Shown here: one piece after another, positions 19,278 through 28,684 of the stretch
Layout of the letters: each line of letters opens with the position of its first letter
How positions within the stretch are numbered: the stretch's first letter is position 1
Assembly: GCF_007035645.1 (NCBI RefSeq)
Contig: NZ_AP019632.1
Location: 3,224,001-3,288,000, forward strand
Direction of reading: 5' to 3'
Length of the DNA stretch: 64,000 bases
DNA from: Enterobacter asburiae
GTDB taxonomy: Bacteria > Pseudomonadota > Gammaproteobacteria > Enterobacterales > Enterobacteriaceae
The notes under the pieces: model-generated
What the model was told of the DNA's origin: nothing
Databases searched by the model: none
Seen by the model: only the letters and a program-made list of their open reading frames with translations
Program-made: the position numbers and the translations under genes

Positions 19278-19951
19278 TCAACGTTCTGATTGTTGAAGAT
19301 GAGATCGCCATTAGCCGTTTTCTGCGCGCTGCGCTGGAAGGGGACGGTCTGCGCGTTCATGATGCGGGCACGCTTCAACGGGGTTTAATTGAAGCCGCCA
19401 CCCGCAAGCCGGACCTGGTGATCCTCGATCTTGGTTTGCCGGACGGCGACGGCATCGATTTTATCCGGGAAGTGCGTCAGTGGAGCCAGATGCCGATCCT
19501 CGTGCTCTCCGCGCGTACTGAAGAGACGGATAAAATCGCGGCGCTGGATGCCGGTGCAGATGACTATCTGATTAAACCTTTTGGTATCGGCGAGCTTCAG
19601 GCTCGCCTTCGCGTGGCGCTGCGTCGCCACAGCGCAACCACGCCAGCTGACCCAACCTACACGTTTGGGGATATCCGGGTTGACCTGGCCGCGCGGCGTA
19701 TTGTGCGCGGTGAAGAAGAAATCCATCTGACGCCAATAGAATTTCGCCTGCTCGCCGTACTGCTCAACAACCACGGCAAGGTACTCACCCAACGCCAGCT
19801 GTTAAGTCAGGTGTGGGGGCCCAACGCGGTGGAACATAGTCATTATTTACGCATATATATGGGACACCTTCGTCAGAAACTCGAAGTTGACCCCGCTCGC
19901 CCCCGCCATTTATTAACTGAAACCGGTATCGGTTATCGGTTTATGCTTTGA
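19274..19951 (+). CDS. kdpE: OmpR-family response regulator KdpE
   Basis: 225 residues from a GTG start that overlaps the kdpD stop (GTGA). The receiver domain has D9-E10, the phospho-acceptor D52 (LVILDLGLPDGDG) and K101 (LIKPF). The winged-helix DNA-binding domain covers about 130-225, with HLTPIEFRLLAVLLNN and HLRQKLE. Phosphorylated KdpE activates kdpFABC at the T-rich operator upstream of kdpF. Confidence 0.97.
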   Translation: MINVLIVEDEIAISRFLRAALEGDGLRVHDAGTLQRGLIEAATRKPDLVILDLGLPDGDGIDFIREVRQWSQMPILVLSARTEETDKIAALDAGADDYLIKPFGIGELQARLRVALRRHSATTPADPTYTFGDIRVDLAARRIVRGEEEIHLTPIEFRLLAVLLNNHGKVLTQRQLLSQVWGPNAVEHSHYLRIYMGHLRQKLEVDPARPRHLLTETGIGYRFML

Positions 19952-20151
19952 ATAACTATTCATTTTATTTTTAAATAAAAACGAAATCCCTCAGGCAATA
20001 TTTCACAAATAACCCATAAATTATTTTTACGGGCTATTTTCGCTCATTTAAAACATTGACAACACAACCTGTTAACGCATCATCAACAAATCAGAATTTT
20101 GATCTGCGATATTCATCTAAAACGAATATTTATTTCTGATTTGATCGGTTA

Positions 20152-20195
20152 ACGGTGATCTACCTCACGGTTAATCGTCTTTCCCTGGATAAAAT
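20152..20195 (+). promoter_or_regulatory. Putative class II CRP-dependent promoter for speFL-speF-potE
   Basis: A CRP-type site GGTGA-TCTACC-TCACG (20154-20169) is followed by a TAAAAT -10 hexamer at 20190-20195 with no good -35. If transcription starts near 20202, the CRP site is centred about 41 bp upstream, the class II position. The leader before speFL would then be about 29 nt. The remaining 19952-20150 bases are AT-rich and show no gene. Confidence 0.45.
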
Positions 20196-20230
20196 GACCA
20201 TGCTTTCAATTACTGAAAGGAAAATGAAAC

Positions 20231-20335
20231 ATGGAAAACAACAATCGCTTAATGCCCCATATAAGGCGGACAACACATATCATGATGTTTGCCCACCGAA
20301 ACTGCTTTGACTTTCATCTCTTTAATGCCCGGTAG
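20231..20335 (+). CDS. speFL: Ornithine-sensing arrest leader peptide SpeFL
   Basis: 34 residues: MENNNRLMPHIRRTTHIMMF then AHRNCFDFHLFNAR. The E. coli leader peptide (formerly YbfK) has the same length and nearly the same sequence, including PHIRRTTHIM, AHRN and the FDFH.FNAR end. In E. coli, ribosomes translating SpeFL stall when ornithine is bound, which blocks Rho-dependent termination and allows speF expression. The ATG follows GAAAGGAAAATGAAAC. It sits 254 bp before speF, as expected for such a leader. Conservation here indicates the same control. Confidence 0.93.
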   Translation: MENNNRLMPHIRRTTHIMMFAHRNCFDFHLFNAR

Positions 20336-20589
20336 TCCTTCGACTTCTGGCGCACTCGCTTACAGGTTATCCTGAAATACCTTATTTTACAGGCCATTGC
20401 CTGTGAACTCGTGCGCTCATTCATTTTAATTCAGACTCATCCGCACCGGGCGGACTGAATTTCAATCATCAAAAAAGCAATTCACTGATTTTAATCAGCG
20501 GCCACCCTTTGCTTTTTTTCCGGTAAATTATCGATTTCTTTCTTGCAAGAAATCGAGGGACGCTTATTACCTAAAATAAAGAGAGAAAG
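20336..20589 (+). promoter_or_regulatory. speF leader RNA with terminator-like and SD-proximal hairpins
   Basis: The region between speFL and speF. It begins pyrimidine-rich, as Rho-loading leaders often are. A stem AAAAAGCAA...TTGCTTTTT (20472-20519) encloses CTGATT-TT-AATCAG (20485-20498) and ends in seven T, so it could act as an intrinsic terminator. A perfect 10-bp hairpin TCGATTTCTT/AAGAAATCGA (20531-20556) lies just before the speF ribosome binding site GAGAGAAAG. Confidence 0.55.
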
Positions 20590-22788
20590 ATGAAAAGTTT
20601 AAAAATCGCAGCCAGCCGTGCATGTCCGGATTGCTTTACTACCCAGCGTGAACTGGTAGATGTCCGCGCCTCTGATTATATTGATGTTGCCGCCATTGTT
20701 CTGGCGGTCACGGATATTGCCAGCGGTATCCTGGACGAAATAGAAGCCACCGGTTTTGGCATTCCTGTTTTTGTCGCGACGCACAAAGAAGAGTTCATCC
20801 CGGCAGACTATTTATCGCGCATTCATGGCGTATTTGAGTATTCAGACACCAGCAACGACTTTTATGGACGCCAGCTGGAAGCGGCCGCCCAGAAGTATGA
20901 AACCCAGCTGCGCCCGCCGTTTTTCCGCGCCCTTGTCGACTATGTGAAGCAGGGCAATAGCGCGTTTGACTGCCCGGGGCATCAGGGTGGTCAGTTCTTC
21001 CGCCGCCATCCAGCCGGTAATCAGTTTGTCGATTTCTTTGGTGAGACGCTTTTCCGCTCCGACCTGTGTAACGCCGACGTGGCGATGGGCGATCTGCTGA
21101 TCCACGAAGGCGCACCGTGCATCGCCCAGCAGCATGCTGCAAAAGTCTTTAATGCTGATAAGACCTACTTCGTGCTGAATGGCACCTCGTCATCCAACAA
21201 AGTGGTGCTTAACGCCCTGCTCACCCCGGGCGACCTGGTACTGTTCGACCGTAACAACCACAAATCCAACCATCACGGTGCCCTCCTCCAGGCTGGCGCA
21301 ACGCCGATCTATCTGGAAACCGCGCGCAACCCGTACGGCTTTATTGGCGGCATTGACGCCCACTGCTTTGAAGAAAATTATCTGCGCGAGCTGGTGGCAG
21401 AGGTGGCGCCTGGCCGTGCACGCGATGCGCGTCCGTTCCGCCTGGCGGTGATCCAGCTGGGTACCTACGATGGCACCATCTATAACGCTCGTCAGGTGGT
21501 GGATAAGATTGGACACCTGTGTGATTACATCCTGTTTGACTCCGCCTGGGTGGGTTACGAGCAGTTTATTCCGATGATGGCCGACTGCTCTCCGCTGCTG
21601 CTGGAGCTGAACGAAAACGATCCGGGGATCCTGGTCACCCAGTCCGTACATAAGCAGCAGGCCGGCTTCTCGCAGACCTCGCAAATTCATAAGAAAGACA
21701 GCCATATCAAAGGGCAACAGCGCTATGTCCCGCACAAGCGGCTGAATAATGCCTTTATGATGCACGCCTCCACCAGCCCATTTTATCCGCTGTTCGCTGC
21801 GCTGGACATTAATGCCCGTATGCATGAGGGCCAGAGCGGCCGCAACATGTGGATGGACTGCGTGGTGAACGGTATCGAAGCGCGCAAGCTGATTCTGGAG
21901 AACTGTCGGTATCTGCGCCCCTTCGTGCCGGAAACGGTGGATGGCCTCCCGTGGGAAAGCTGGGACACGGCGAAAATTGCGACCGATCTGCGCTTCTTCC
22001 ACTTCGTACCGGGTGAAAACTGGCACGCTTTTGAAGGCTACGCTGAGCATCAGTATTTTATCGACCCGTGCAAGCTCCTGCTGACCACGCCGGGTATTAA
22101 CGCCCGCACCGGGGAGTATGACGACTTCGGCGTGCCCGCCACTATCCTCGCCAACTTCCTGCGTGAAAACGGCATCGTGCCGGAAAAATGCGATCTCAAC
22201 TCGATCCTGTTCCTGCTCACGCCTGCGGAAGATATGGGCAAACTGCAGCAGCTGGTGGCGCAGCTGGTGCGCTTCGAAAAACTGCTCGAGAGCGATGTTC
22301 CGCTGAAAGACGTCCTGCCTTCTCTCTACAAACAACATCCGGAACGTTACGCGGATTACACCCTGCGCCAGATCTGCCAGGAAATGCATGACCTGTACGC
22401 CCGCCACAACGTGAAACAGCTGCAGAAAGAGATGTTCCGCAAGTCTCACTTCCCACGCGTGATGATGAACCCGCAGGACGCAAACTACGCCTATCTGCGC
22501 GGTGAGGTTGAACTGGTCTCACTGCGCGACGCGGAAGGCCGCATCGCCGCCGAAGGCGCCCTTCCTTATCCACCGGGGGTACTGTGCGTGGTTCCAGGGG
22601 AAGTCTGGGGCGGTTCCGTGCTGCGCTACTTTGCCGCGCTGGAAGAAGGCATCAACCTGCTGCCGGGCTTCGCGCCGGAGCTGCAGGGTGTGTACGTCGA
22701 GGAGTGTGAGGGTCGCAAACAGGTTCGCTGTAACGTCATCAAACAACCCGCCGCTCAGCCCGCGCTGCTGAAAGGAGAGAAATTATGA
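20590..22788 (+). CDS. speF: Inducible ornithine decarboxylase
   Basis: 732 residues. A PLP enzyme of the prokaryotic Orn/Lys/Arg decarboxylase group that converts ornithine to putrescine and CO2, consuming a proton. The Schiff-base lysine is K355 in SVHKQQAGFSQTSQ. The N-terminal wing domain (about 1-105), the PLP core with DCPGHQGGQFFRRHP and the C-terminal domain (from about 570) are all present. It is part of acid resistance together with PotE. The stop overlaps the potE start by 4 bp (ATGA). Confidence 0.97.
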   Translation: MKSLKIAASRACPDCFTTQRELVDVRASDYIDVAAIVLAVTDIASGILDEIEATGFGIPVFVATHKEEFIPADYLSRIHGVFEYSDTSNDFYGRQLEAAAQKYETQLRPPFFRALVDYVKQGNSAFDCPGHQGGQFFRRHPAGNQFVDFFGETLFRSDLCNADVAMGDLLIHEGAPCIAQQHAAKVFNADKTYFVLNGTSSSNKVVLNALLTPGDLVLFDRNNHKSNHHGALLQAGATPIYLETARNPYGFIGGIDAHCFEENYLRELVAEVAPGRARDARPFRLAVIQLGTYDGTIYNARQVVDKIGHLCDYILFDSAWVGYEQFIPMMADCSPLLLELNENDPGILVTQSVHKQQAGFSQTSQIHKKDSHIKGQQRYVPHKRLNNAFMMHASTSPFYPLFAALDINARMHEGQSGRNMWMDCVVNGIEARKLILENCRYLRPFVPETVDGLPWESWDTAKIATDLRFFHFVPGENWHAFEGYAEHQYFIDPCKLLLTTPGINARTGEYDDFGVPATILANFLRENGIVPEKCDLNSILFLLTPAEDMGKLQQLVAQLVRFEKLLESDVPLKDVLPSLYKQHPERYADYTLRQICQEMHDLYARHNVKQLQKEMFRKSHFPRVMMNPQDANYAYLRGEVELVSLRDAEGRIAAEGALPYPPGVLCVVPGEVWGGSVLRYFAALEEGINLLPGFAPELQGVYVEECEGRKQVRCNVIKQPAAQPALLKGEKL

Positions 22789-24098
22789 GTAAGTCCAACA
22801 AGATGGGCGTGGTGCAGCTGACCATCCTCACCATGGTGAACATGATGGGCTCCGGGATTATCATGCTGCCCACCAAACTGGCAGAGGTGGGCACCATCTC
22901 TATCATATCCTGGCTGGTGACGGCAGTCGGCTCAATGGCGCTGGCGTGGGCGTTTGCCAAGTGCGGAATGTTCAGCCGTAAGTCAGGCGGCATGGGCGGC
23001 TATGCCGAATACGCTTTTGGCAAGTCGGGCAACTTTATGGCCAACTATACCTACGGGGTGTCGCTGCTGATCGCCAACGTGGCGATTGCCATCTCCGCCG
23101 TGGGTTACGGTACGGAGCTGTTTGGCGCGACGCTCAGCCCGGTGCAAATTGGGCTGGCGACCATCGGCGTGCTGTGGCTCTGTACCGTGGCTAACTTTGG
23201 CGGCGCGCGCATCACCGGGCAGCTCTCCAGCATCACCGTCTGGGGCGTGATTATCCCGGTTGTCGGCCTGTGCATCATCGGCTGGTTCTGGTTCAGCCCG
23301 ACACTCTACGCCAACTCCTGGAACCCGCACCACGTGCCGTTCTTTACCGCGGTCGGCTCTTCTATCGCCATGACGCTCTGGGCCTTCCTGGGTCTGGAAT
23401 CCGCCTGTGCGAACGCGGAAGTGGTAGAGAATCCGGAAAAGAACGTGCCGATTGCGGTCCTCGGCGGCACGCTGGGCGCGGCGGTGATCTATATCGTCTC
23501 GACTAACGTGATTGCGGGTATTGTGCCAAACATGGATCTGGCAAACTCTACGGCGCCGTTTGGGCTGGCCTTCGCGCAGATGTTCACGCCTGAGGTCGGG
23601 AAAGTGATCATGGGGCTGATGGTGATGTCCTGCTGCGGTTCACTCCTCGGCTGGCAGTTCACCATCGCACAGGTGTTTAAATCATCGGCTGATGAAGGTT
23701 ACTTCCCAAAAATCTTCTCCCGCGTGACCAAAGCGGATGCGCCGGTGCAGGGCATGCTGGCGATTGTTATCTTCCAGAGCGGATTGTCGCTGATGACCAT
23801 TAGCCCGTCGCTGAACAGCCAGTTCAACGTGCTGGTCAACCTGGCGGTGGTGACGAACATCATTCCGTATATTCTGTCGATGGCAGCGCTGGTGATCATT
23901 CAGAAGGTGGCGAAGGTGGATCCACGCAAAGCGCGTGCGGCCAATATCGTGGCGCTGATCGGGGCAATCTACAGCTTTTATGCGCTCTACTCATCCGGCC
24001 AGGAAGCGATGCTCTACGGGGCAATGGTGACCTTTATGGGCTGGACGCTGTACGGTCTGGTGTCACCGCGGTTTGAATTGAAGAACAAACATAGTTAG
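22785..24098 (+). CDS. potE: Putrescine-ornithine antiporter
   Basis: 437 residues with about twelve membrane helices, of the APC superfamily. The N-terminal NMMGSGIIMLPT is the conserved substrate-binding loop of helix 1. PotE takes up ornithine and expels the putrescine made by SpeF, giving net proton consumption. Translation is coupled to speF through the ATGA overlap. A strong terminator follows within 10-35 bp. Confidence 0.97.
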   Translation: MSKSNKMGVVQLTILTMVNMMGSGIIMLPTKLAEVGTISIISWLVTAVGSMALAWAFAKCGMFSRKSGGMGGYAEYAFGKSGNFMANYTYGVSLLIANVAIAISAVGYGTELFGATLSPVQIGLATIGVLWLCTVANFGGARITGQLSSITVWGVIIPVVGLCIIGWFWFSPTLYANSWNPHHVPFFTAVGSSIAMTLWAFLGLESACANAEVVENPEKNVPIAVLGGTLGAAVIYIVSTNVIAGIVPNMDLANSTAPFGLAFAQMFTPEVGKVIMGLMVMSCCGSLLGWQFTIAQVFKSSADEGYFPKIFSRVTKADAPVQGMLAIVIFQSGLSLMTISPSLNSQFNVLVNLAVVTNIIPYILSMAALVIIQKVAKVDPRKARAANIVALIGAIYSFYALYSSGQEAMLYGAMVTFMGWTLYGLVSPRFELKNKHS

Positions 24099-24108
24099 GT
24101 AAAAGCAA

Positions 24109-24135
24109 AACGGCAACCCAGGGGTTGCCGTTTTT
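24109..24135 (+). terminator. Terminator of the speF-potE operon
   Basis: AACGGCAACCC-A-GGGGTTGCCGTT hairpin followed by T5, starting 10 bp after the potE stop. Confidence 0.85.
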
Positions 24136-24143
24136 AGTGTTTT

Positions 24144-24191
24144 CTCCCTCTCCCTGTGGGAGAGGGCCGGGGTGAGGGCATCAGCCCGCAC
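24144..24191 (+). repeat. Dispersed CCCTCTCCC/GGGAGAGGG palindrome, copy 3
   Basis: CTCCCTCTCCC TGT GGGAGAGGG then CCGGGGTGAGGGCATCAG. It lies between the convergent genes potE and pgm. Confidence 0.75.
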
Positions 24192-24202
24192 CCATACCGC
24201 AC

Positions 24203-25843
24203 TTACGCGTTTTTCAGCACTTCGCTGACAATCTCTACCGCTTCTTTCTCAATCTGCTGACGGTGCTCAGCGCCGAGGAAGCTTTCGCAATAGATTTTAT
24301 ACGCATCTTCCGTACCGGACGGACGCGCGGCGAACCAGCCGTTCTCAGTCATCACTTTCAGACCACCAATGGATGCGCCGTTGCCCGGTGCCGCCGTCAG
24401 ACGCGCGGTGATCGGATCGCCTGCCAGGGTGCTTGCGCTGACCATCTCCGGAGAGAGTTTGGACAGGGCCGCTTTCTGAGCTGACGTCGCGCTAGCCTGA
24501 ATACGGTTATAGCTTGGTGCACCAAAGCGTGCCGCCAGGTCGTTGTAGTGTTCCTGCGGGTTCTTACCGGTGACCGCGGTGATCTCCGCCGCCAGCAGGC
24601 ACATGATGATGCCGTCTTTATCAGTTGACCATGGCGTCCCGTCGAAACGCAGGAAAGATGCGCCCGCGCTCTCTTCACCGCCGAAGCCGAAGCTGCCGTC
24701 GTGCAGACCGTCAACGAACCATTTGAAGCCGACCGGCACTTCCACCAGCTTGCGGCCCAGCGCCTCGACCACGCGGTCGATCATCGCGGAGGAAACCAGC
24801 GTTTTACCGACGGCCACCTCTTTGCCCCACTGCGGGCGGTGCTGGAACAGATAGTTAATTGCAACAGCCAGATAGTGGTTCGGGTTCATCAGCCCGGCAG
24901 GCGTGACGATACCGTGACGGTCATAATCCGGATCATTAGCAAACGCCAGATCGAATTTATCACGCAGCGCCAGCAGGCCCGCCATCGCGCACTCGGAGGA
25001 GCAGTCCATACGGATCGCGCCGTCTTTATCCAGGTGCATAAAGCGGAAGGTCTGATCGACGTGATCGTTCACGATGGTCAGATCCAGCTTGTAGTGCTCG
25101 GCGATACGTTTCCAGTATTCGATACCGGAGCCGCCCAGCGGATCCACGCCCAGCTTCAGACCGGCTTTCTGGATGGCCGCCATATCGACGATATCCGCCA
25201 GCCCTTCCACGAACGGCTGAACCAGATCCTGCTCTTTCACGTGACCGGACGCCATGGCAGCATCCAGAGAAATACGCTTCACGCCTTTCAGACCGTCAGC
25301 CAGCAGCGCGTTCGCACGATCTTCCACCACTTTGGTGACGTTAGTGTCGGCCGGGCCACCGTTAGGCGGGTTGTATTTGATACCACCGTCTTCCGGCGGG
25401 TTGTGGGATGGCGTGATAACGATACCGTCCGCCAGCGCGCCACCTTTTTTGTTGTGCACCAGGATGGCGTTAGAGACCGCAGGCGTTGGGGTGAAGCCAT
25501 TGTTCTCCTGAACAATCACATCGACGCCGTTTGCCGCCAGCACTTCCACAACAGAGATGAACGCCGGTTCAGACAGGGCATGGGTATCTTTCCCCACGTA
25601 GCACGGACCGGTAACGCCGTTTTTAGCGCGCTCTTCCGCAATGGCCTGAGCAATGGCCAGAATATGCGGTTCGTTAAAGCTGTGGCGCGCCGCGCTGCCG
25701 CGGTGACCAGATGTACCAAACTTCACTGCGTGTTCTGCGTTGCCCACGACCGGTTTCAGCACGTAATACTGCGCGGTCAGCTGAGCGACGTTAATCAAAT
25801 CGCTTTGTTGTGCAGGTTGGCCTGCACGGCTGTGATTTGCCAT
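24203..25843 (-). CDS. pgm: Phosphoglucomutase (alpha-D-glucose phosphate-specific)
   Basis: 546 residues from the ATG at 25843 ([15 protein letters not shown]). It interconverts glucose-1-phosphate and glucose-6-phosphate. The phosphoserine is S146 in [11 protein letters not shown]. The metal loop is in the DPDYDRHG motif and the sugar-binding loop is [10 protein letters not shown]. The C-terminal phosphate-binding [17 protein letters not shown] is intact. In-frame codons upstream overlap the seqA end region and are not needed. It starts 24 bp after seqA on the minus strand, and the two are commonly co-transcribed. Confidence 0.97.
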   Translation of the reverse strand: MANHSRAGQPAQQSDLINVAQLTAQYYVLKPVVGNAEHAVKFGTSGHRGSAARHSFNEPHILAIAQAIAEERAKNGVTGPCYVGKDTHALSEPAFISVVEVLAANGVDVIVQENNGFTPTPAVSNAILVHNKKGGALADGIVITPSHNPPEDGGIKYNPPNGGPADTNVTKVVEDRANALLADGLKGVKRISLDAAMASGHVKEQDLVQPFVEGLADIVDMAAIQKAGLKLGVDPLGGSGIEYWKRIAEHYKLDLTIVNDHVDQTFRFMHLDKDGAIRMDCSSECAMAGLLALRDKFDLAFANDPDYDRHGIVTPAGLMNPNHYLAVAINYLFQHRPQWGKEVAVGKTLVSSAMIDRVVEALGRKLVEVPVGFKWFVDGLHDGSFGFGGEESAGASFLRFDGTPWSTDKDGIIMCLLAAEITAVTGKNPQEHYNDLAARFGAPSYNRIQASATSAQKAALSKLSPEMVSASTLAGDPITARLTAAPGNGASIGGLKVMTENGWFAARPSGTEDAYKIYCESFLGAEHRQQIEKEAVEIVSEVLKNA

Positions 25844-25867
25844 TACCGGGTCCTTCTGATGCAAGGG

Positions 25868-26416
25868 TTAAATTGTACCGCAAACCTTTTCAATCAATTC
25901 CGCCGGGAACTGCATGGACTGCATGATGTGTTCAATCATGCTGCACTTGCGGCCCGTATTGGTATTGGTGATCACCCAGTACGGGGTGCCAGGAACATGT
26001 TTGGGTTTGGTTTGATTGCCATTTTGCAGCAGCGTCTGCTCGTCGCCCGCGAAATAGACGCGAGTACGGCCGTGAAGCGACTCGGTCGCTTCAGCAAACG
26101 CTTTGTTATCCAGTGAGTAAAGTGTAGACAGCACCAGCATAAAGCGGTTAACCGCCTTTTTCTGCTCCGCGTATTCATCGGAGAGCAGCAGCTCGCGCAT
26201 CGCGCGCACTTTATCTTTTGCCGGCGTCACGGCAGGTTTTGCTTGTGCAATAACGCTCGGCTGAGACACGACATCTTTGGTGACTGGGGTAGCAGGCTGT
26301 GAAGCGGCGGAAATTTTAAGCATGCGCCGTAAAATGTCGGACGCGCTCTCCCCGATATGCCGCGTCTGGCTGGCAATATACTGATAGAGTTCGTCATCAA
26401 CTTCGATTGTTTTCAT
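25868..26416 (-). CDS. seqA: Negative modulator of replication initiation SeqA
   Basis: 182 residues from the ATG at 26416 (MKTIEVDDELYQYIA), one longer than E. coli SeqA. The N-terminal ribbon-helix-helix-type multimerisation domain covers about 1-35 (SASDILRRML). A variable Pro/Ala-rich linker follows, and the C-terminal domain that binds hemimethylated GATC pairs begins near residue 70 and includes GRTRVYFAG and NTGRKCSMIE. SeqA sequesters oriC and the dnaA promoter after replication. Eleven in-frame upstream codons exist but are not part of the family. Confidence 0.97.
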   Translation of the reverse strand: MKTIEVDDELYQYIASQTRHIGESASDILRRMLKISAASQPATPVTKDVVSQPSVIAQAKPAVTPAKDKVRAMRELLLSDEYAEQKKAVNRFMLVLSTLYSLDNKAFAEATESLHGRTRVYFAGDEQTLLQNGNQTKPKHVPGTPYWVITNTNTGRKCSMIEHIMQSMQFPAELIEKVCGTI

Positions 26417-26599
26417 CTTAATCCAGTGCGATATCTTATCTGAATACAAGTCATTGGGATTATAAGGTCAAATCCCAACAGCGGATAGCGTCAAACCAGG
26501 TTGGCAGCAAAAGTCAGATTAAACTGGAACCTTGCAGCCGGGCGGCAGAATGGTCAACATGATACCCTAACCTGACATACGTAAAAAAAGAACTTTGCC

Positions 26600-27373
26600 A
26601 TGAAATTGAATACCCGAGCGCAAACTGCACAATCGCCGAACAATAATTCTCCCATCGTACTGGTTCACGGGCTTTTTGGCAGTCTGGATAACCTGGGCGT
26701 GCTGGCGCGCGATCTGGTTACCGACCACGATATTTTACAGGTCGATATGCGCAATCATGGTCTTTCCGGGCGTTCCGACGAGATGACCTACGCGGCGATG
26801 GCGCAGGATCTGCTGGATACGCTGGATGCCAACGACCTGCAAAAGGTGACCCTCATCGGGCATTCAATGGGTGGCAAAGCGGTGATGGCCCTGACGGCAC
26901 TGGCCCCGGACCGTATTAGCGGCCTGGTGGTAATTGACGTCGCGCCCGTGGATTACGACGTCCGTCGTCACGACGAGATTTTTGCCGCCATCAATGCGGT
27001 CACAGAAGCGGGTGTCGCGACGCGCCAACAGGCGGCTGCCGTCATGCGTGAATATCTTGAAGAAGAAGGCGTCGTGCAGTTCCTGCTGAAGTCGTTTGTT
27101 GACGGGCAATGGCGTTTTAACGTGCCGGTGCTTTGGGATCAATACAATAACATCGTGGGCTGGGAAACCGTCCCCGCCTGGCCATACCCTACTCTCTTTA
27201 TTCGCGGCGGAAACTCACCTTACGTTACCGACGCGTACCGCGACACGCTGCTGGCCCAATTCCCGCAGGCTCGCGCCCACGTGATTGCCGGTGCCGGGCA
27301 CTGGGTGCATGCGGAAAAACCGGATGCCGTACTGCGCGCCATTCGCCGCTATCTTGCTGATACTGCAAATTGA
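26600..27373 (+). CDS. ybfF: Alpha/beta-hydrolase esterase YbfF
   Basis: 257 residues (E. coli 254). It has an alpha/beta hydrolase fold: oxyanion-hole VHGLFGSLDN near residue 25, nucleophile S89 in GHSMGGKAVM, and the late histidine in GAGHWVHAEKP. E. coli YbfF hydrolyses short acyl and acyl-CoA type esters in vitro; the physiological substrate is uncertain. It is divergent from seqA by 183 bp and is followed by ybfE. Confidence 0.93.
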   Translation: MKLNTRAQTAQSPNNNSPIVLVHGLFGSLDNLGVLARDLVTDHDILQVDMRNHGLSGRSDEMTYAAMAQDLLDTLDANDLQKVTLIGHSMGGKAVMALTALAPDRISGLVVIDVAPVDYDVRRHDEIFAAINAVTEAGVATRQQAAAVMREYLEEEGVVQFLLKSFVDGQWRFNVPVLWDQYNNIVGWETVPAWPYPTLFIRGGNSPYVTDAYRDTLLAQFPQARAHVIAGAGHWVHAEKPDAVLRAIRRYLADTAN

Positions 27374-27385
27374 TTAAAAAGAAAG

Positions 27386-27413
27386 CGACTGGAAGGCTGC
27401 GGGCTTCCAGTCG
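27386..27413 (+). other. Perfect hairpin after ybfF
   Basis: CGACTGGAAG and CTTCCAGTCG form a perfect 10-bp stem with an 8-base loop, starting 12 bp after the ybfF stop. No T-run follows immediately (TTGGCGTGCCGTTTTT), so it may be a weak terminator or an mRNA end-protecting stem. Confidence 0.5.
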
Positions 27414-27501
27414 TTGGCGTGCCGTTTTTGGTGATGTATGATGGCGCGCTTATCGCCCGGGCATTAGCAGGGCGGCGTGTTTCCCCCGAAGTCTCAGAAT
27501 C

Positions 27502-27789
27502 ATGGCCAAAGAACAAACGGACCGTACGACACTAGATCTGTTCGCGAATGAGCGTCGCCCGGGACGACCCAAGACGAATCCGCTTTCGCGCGATGAACAG
27601 CTGCGTATCAATAAACGCAACCAGCTTAAACGCGATAAAAATCGTGGGCTTAAGCGTGTCGAACTGAAGCTTAACGCCGACGCCGTCGACGCGCTGAACG
27701 AGCTGGCTGACGCGCGAAATATCAGCCGCAGCGAGCTCATTGAAGAGATGTTGCTCGTCCAGCTTGAGACGTTACGCAGCCAGGCATAA
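27502..27789 (+). CDS. ybfE: LexA-regulated protein YbfE (ribbon-helix-helix type)
   Basis: 95 residues (E. coli 97). A basic, Arg/Lys-rich N-terminal half is followed by a short segment (KRVELKLNADAVDALNELAD then RNISRSELIEEML) that fits a ribbon-helix-helix DNA-binding fold. In E. coli the gene belongs to the SOS regulon, but its function is unknown. It lies between ybfF and fldA on the plus strand. Confidence 0.9.
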   Translation: MAKEQTDRTTLDLFANERRPGRPKTNPLSRDEQLRINKRNQLKRDKNRGLKRVELKLNADAVDALNELADARNISRSELIEEMLLVQLETLRSQA

Positions 27790-27944
27790 GTCTGAAAATC
27801 CCCTTTATCACCCTTTTCATGTAGCACAGAGTGCAGTCCTGCGCGATAGCTGTTTCCGCAGGGTTGCCAGTTCTGCTATTATTGCCCTTATCCGTGGCCG
27901 AATTGCGCCACCATACTATTAAGTTTCAAGAGGTTATTTTACTC

Positions 27945-28475
27945 ATGGCAATCATCGGCATTTTCTTTGGCAGTGATACCGGCAATACCGAAAATATCGC
28001 AAAAAACATTCAAAAACAGCTCGGTAAAGACGTTGCTGATGTGCATGACATCGCCAAGAGCAGCAAAGAAGATCTGGAGGGCTATGACATTCTGCTGCTG
28101 GGTATCCCAACCTGGTACTACGGTGAAGCCCAGTGCGACTGGGATGATTTCTTCCCGACGCTGGAAGAAGTGGACTTCAACGGTAAGCTGGTCGCCCTGT
28201 TTGGCTGTGGCGATCAGGAAGACTACGCCGAATACTTCTGTGACGCGCTGGGCACCATCCGCGATATCATTGAGCCGAACGGCGCGGTTATCGTAGGCCA
28301 CTGGCCGACCGCCGGTTACCACTTCGAAGCGTCTAAAGGCCTGGCCGATGACGATCATTTCGTAGGCCTGGCCATCGACGAAGACCGTCAGCCAGAACTG
28401 ACCGCAGATCGCGTTGAGAAGTGGGTGAAGCAGATCCGCGAAGAACTGCACCTGGATGATATTCTGAACGCCTGA
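27945..28475 (+). CDS. fldA: Flavodoxin 1
   Basis: 176 residues from the ATG at 27945 ([19 protein letters not shown]). The long-chain flavodoxin fold has the FMN phosphate loop at residues 9-17, the isoalloxazine loops IPTWYYGE and [13 protein letters not shown], and the 20-residue insertion typical of the class. It transfers single electrons to pyruvate formate-lyase activase, IspG/IspH, methionine synthase and BioB. The frame is open 38 codons upstream, but that would not match the family N-terminus. fldA-uof-fur is the conserved order. Confidence 0.97.
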   Translation: MAIIGIFFGSDTGNTENIAKNIQKQLGKDVADVHDIAKSSKEDLEGYDILLLGIPTWYYGEAQCDWDDFFPTLEEVDFNGKLVALFGCGDQEDYAEYFCDALGTIRDIIEPNGAVIVGHWPTAGYHFEASKGLADDDHFVGLAIDEDRQPELTADRVEKWVKQIREELHLDDILNA

Positions 28476-28568
28476 TTTTATCGCGGCGCAACTGCGGTTG
28501 CGCCCATGCTCCAGGTCAAACCGATTAAATTAATCGCTACAATCTTTTAACTTTTTCGCCCAGACCTG

Positions 28569-28632
28569 TACAATGTCTCCCTGATAAAACGTGGTTTTCC
28601 ATTGAGCAAGTTTGTTGGTGATACCACGTTTT
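28569..28632 (+). promoter_or_regulatory. Candidate distal fur/uof promoter and leader hairpin
   Basis: TACAAT at 28569-28574 with a weak TTTTAA 17 bp upstream would start a transcript that includes uof. It is followed by AAAACGTGGT...ACCACGTTTT (28586-28632), an inverted repeat with a 27-base loop and short T-run that may fold in the leader. Confidence 0.4.
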
Positions 28633-28684
28633 TATAAGCATATTTTGCCTGAGACTTGCAGTTTTCATTTAGCCATGGCAGTTC

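Noticed and set aside
21190..22449. 419-codon open frame on the minus strand
   Set aside because: Antisense shadow of speF.
24701..26116. 471-codon open frame on the plus strand
   Set aside because: Antisense shadow of pgm and seqA, both of which are certain.
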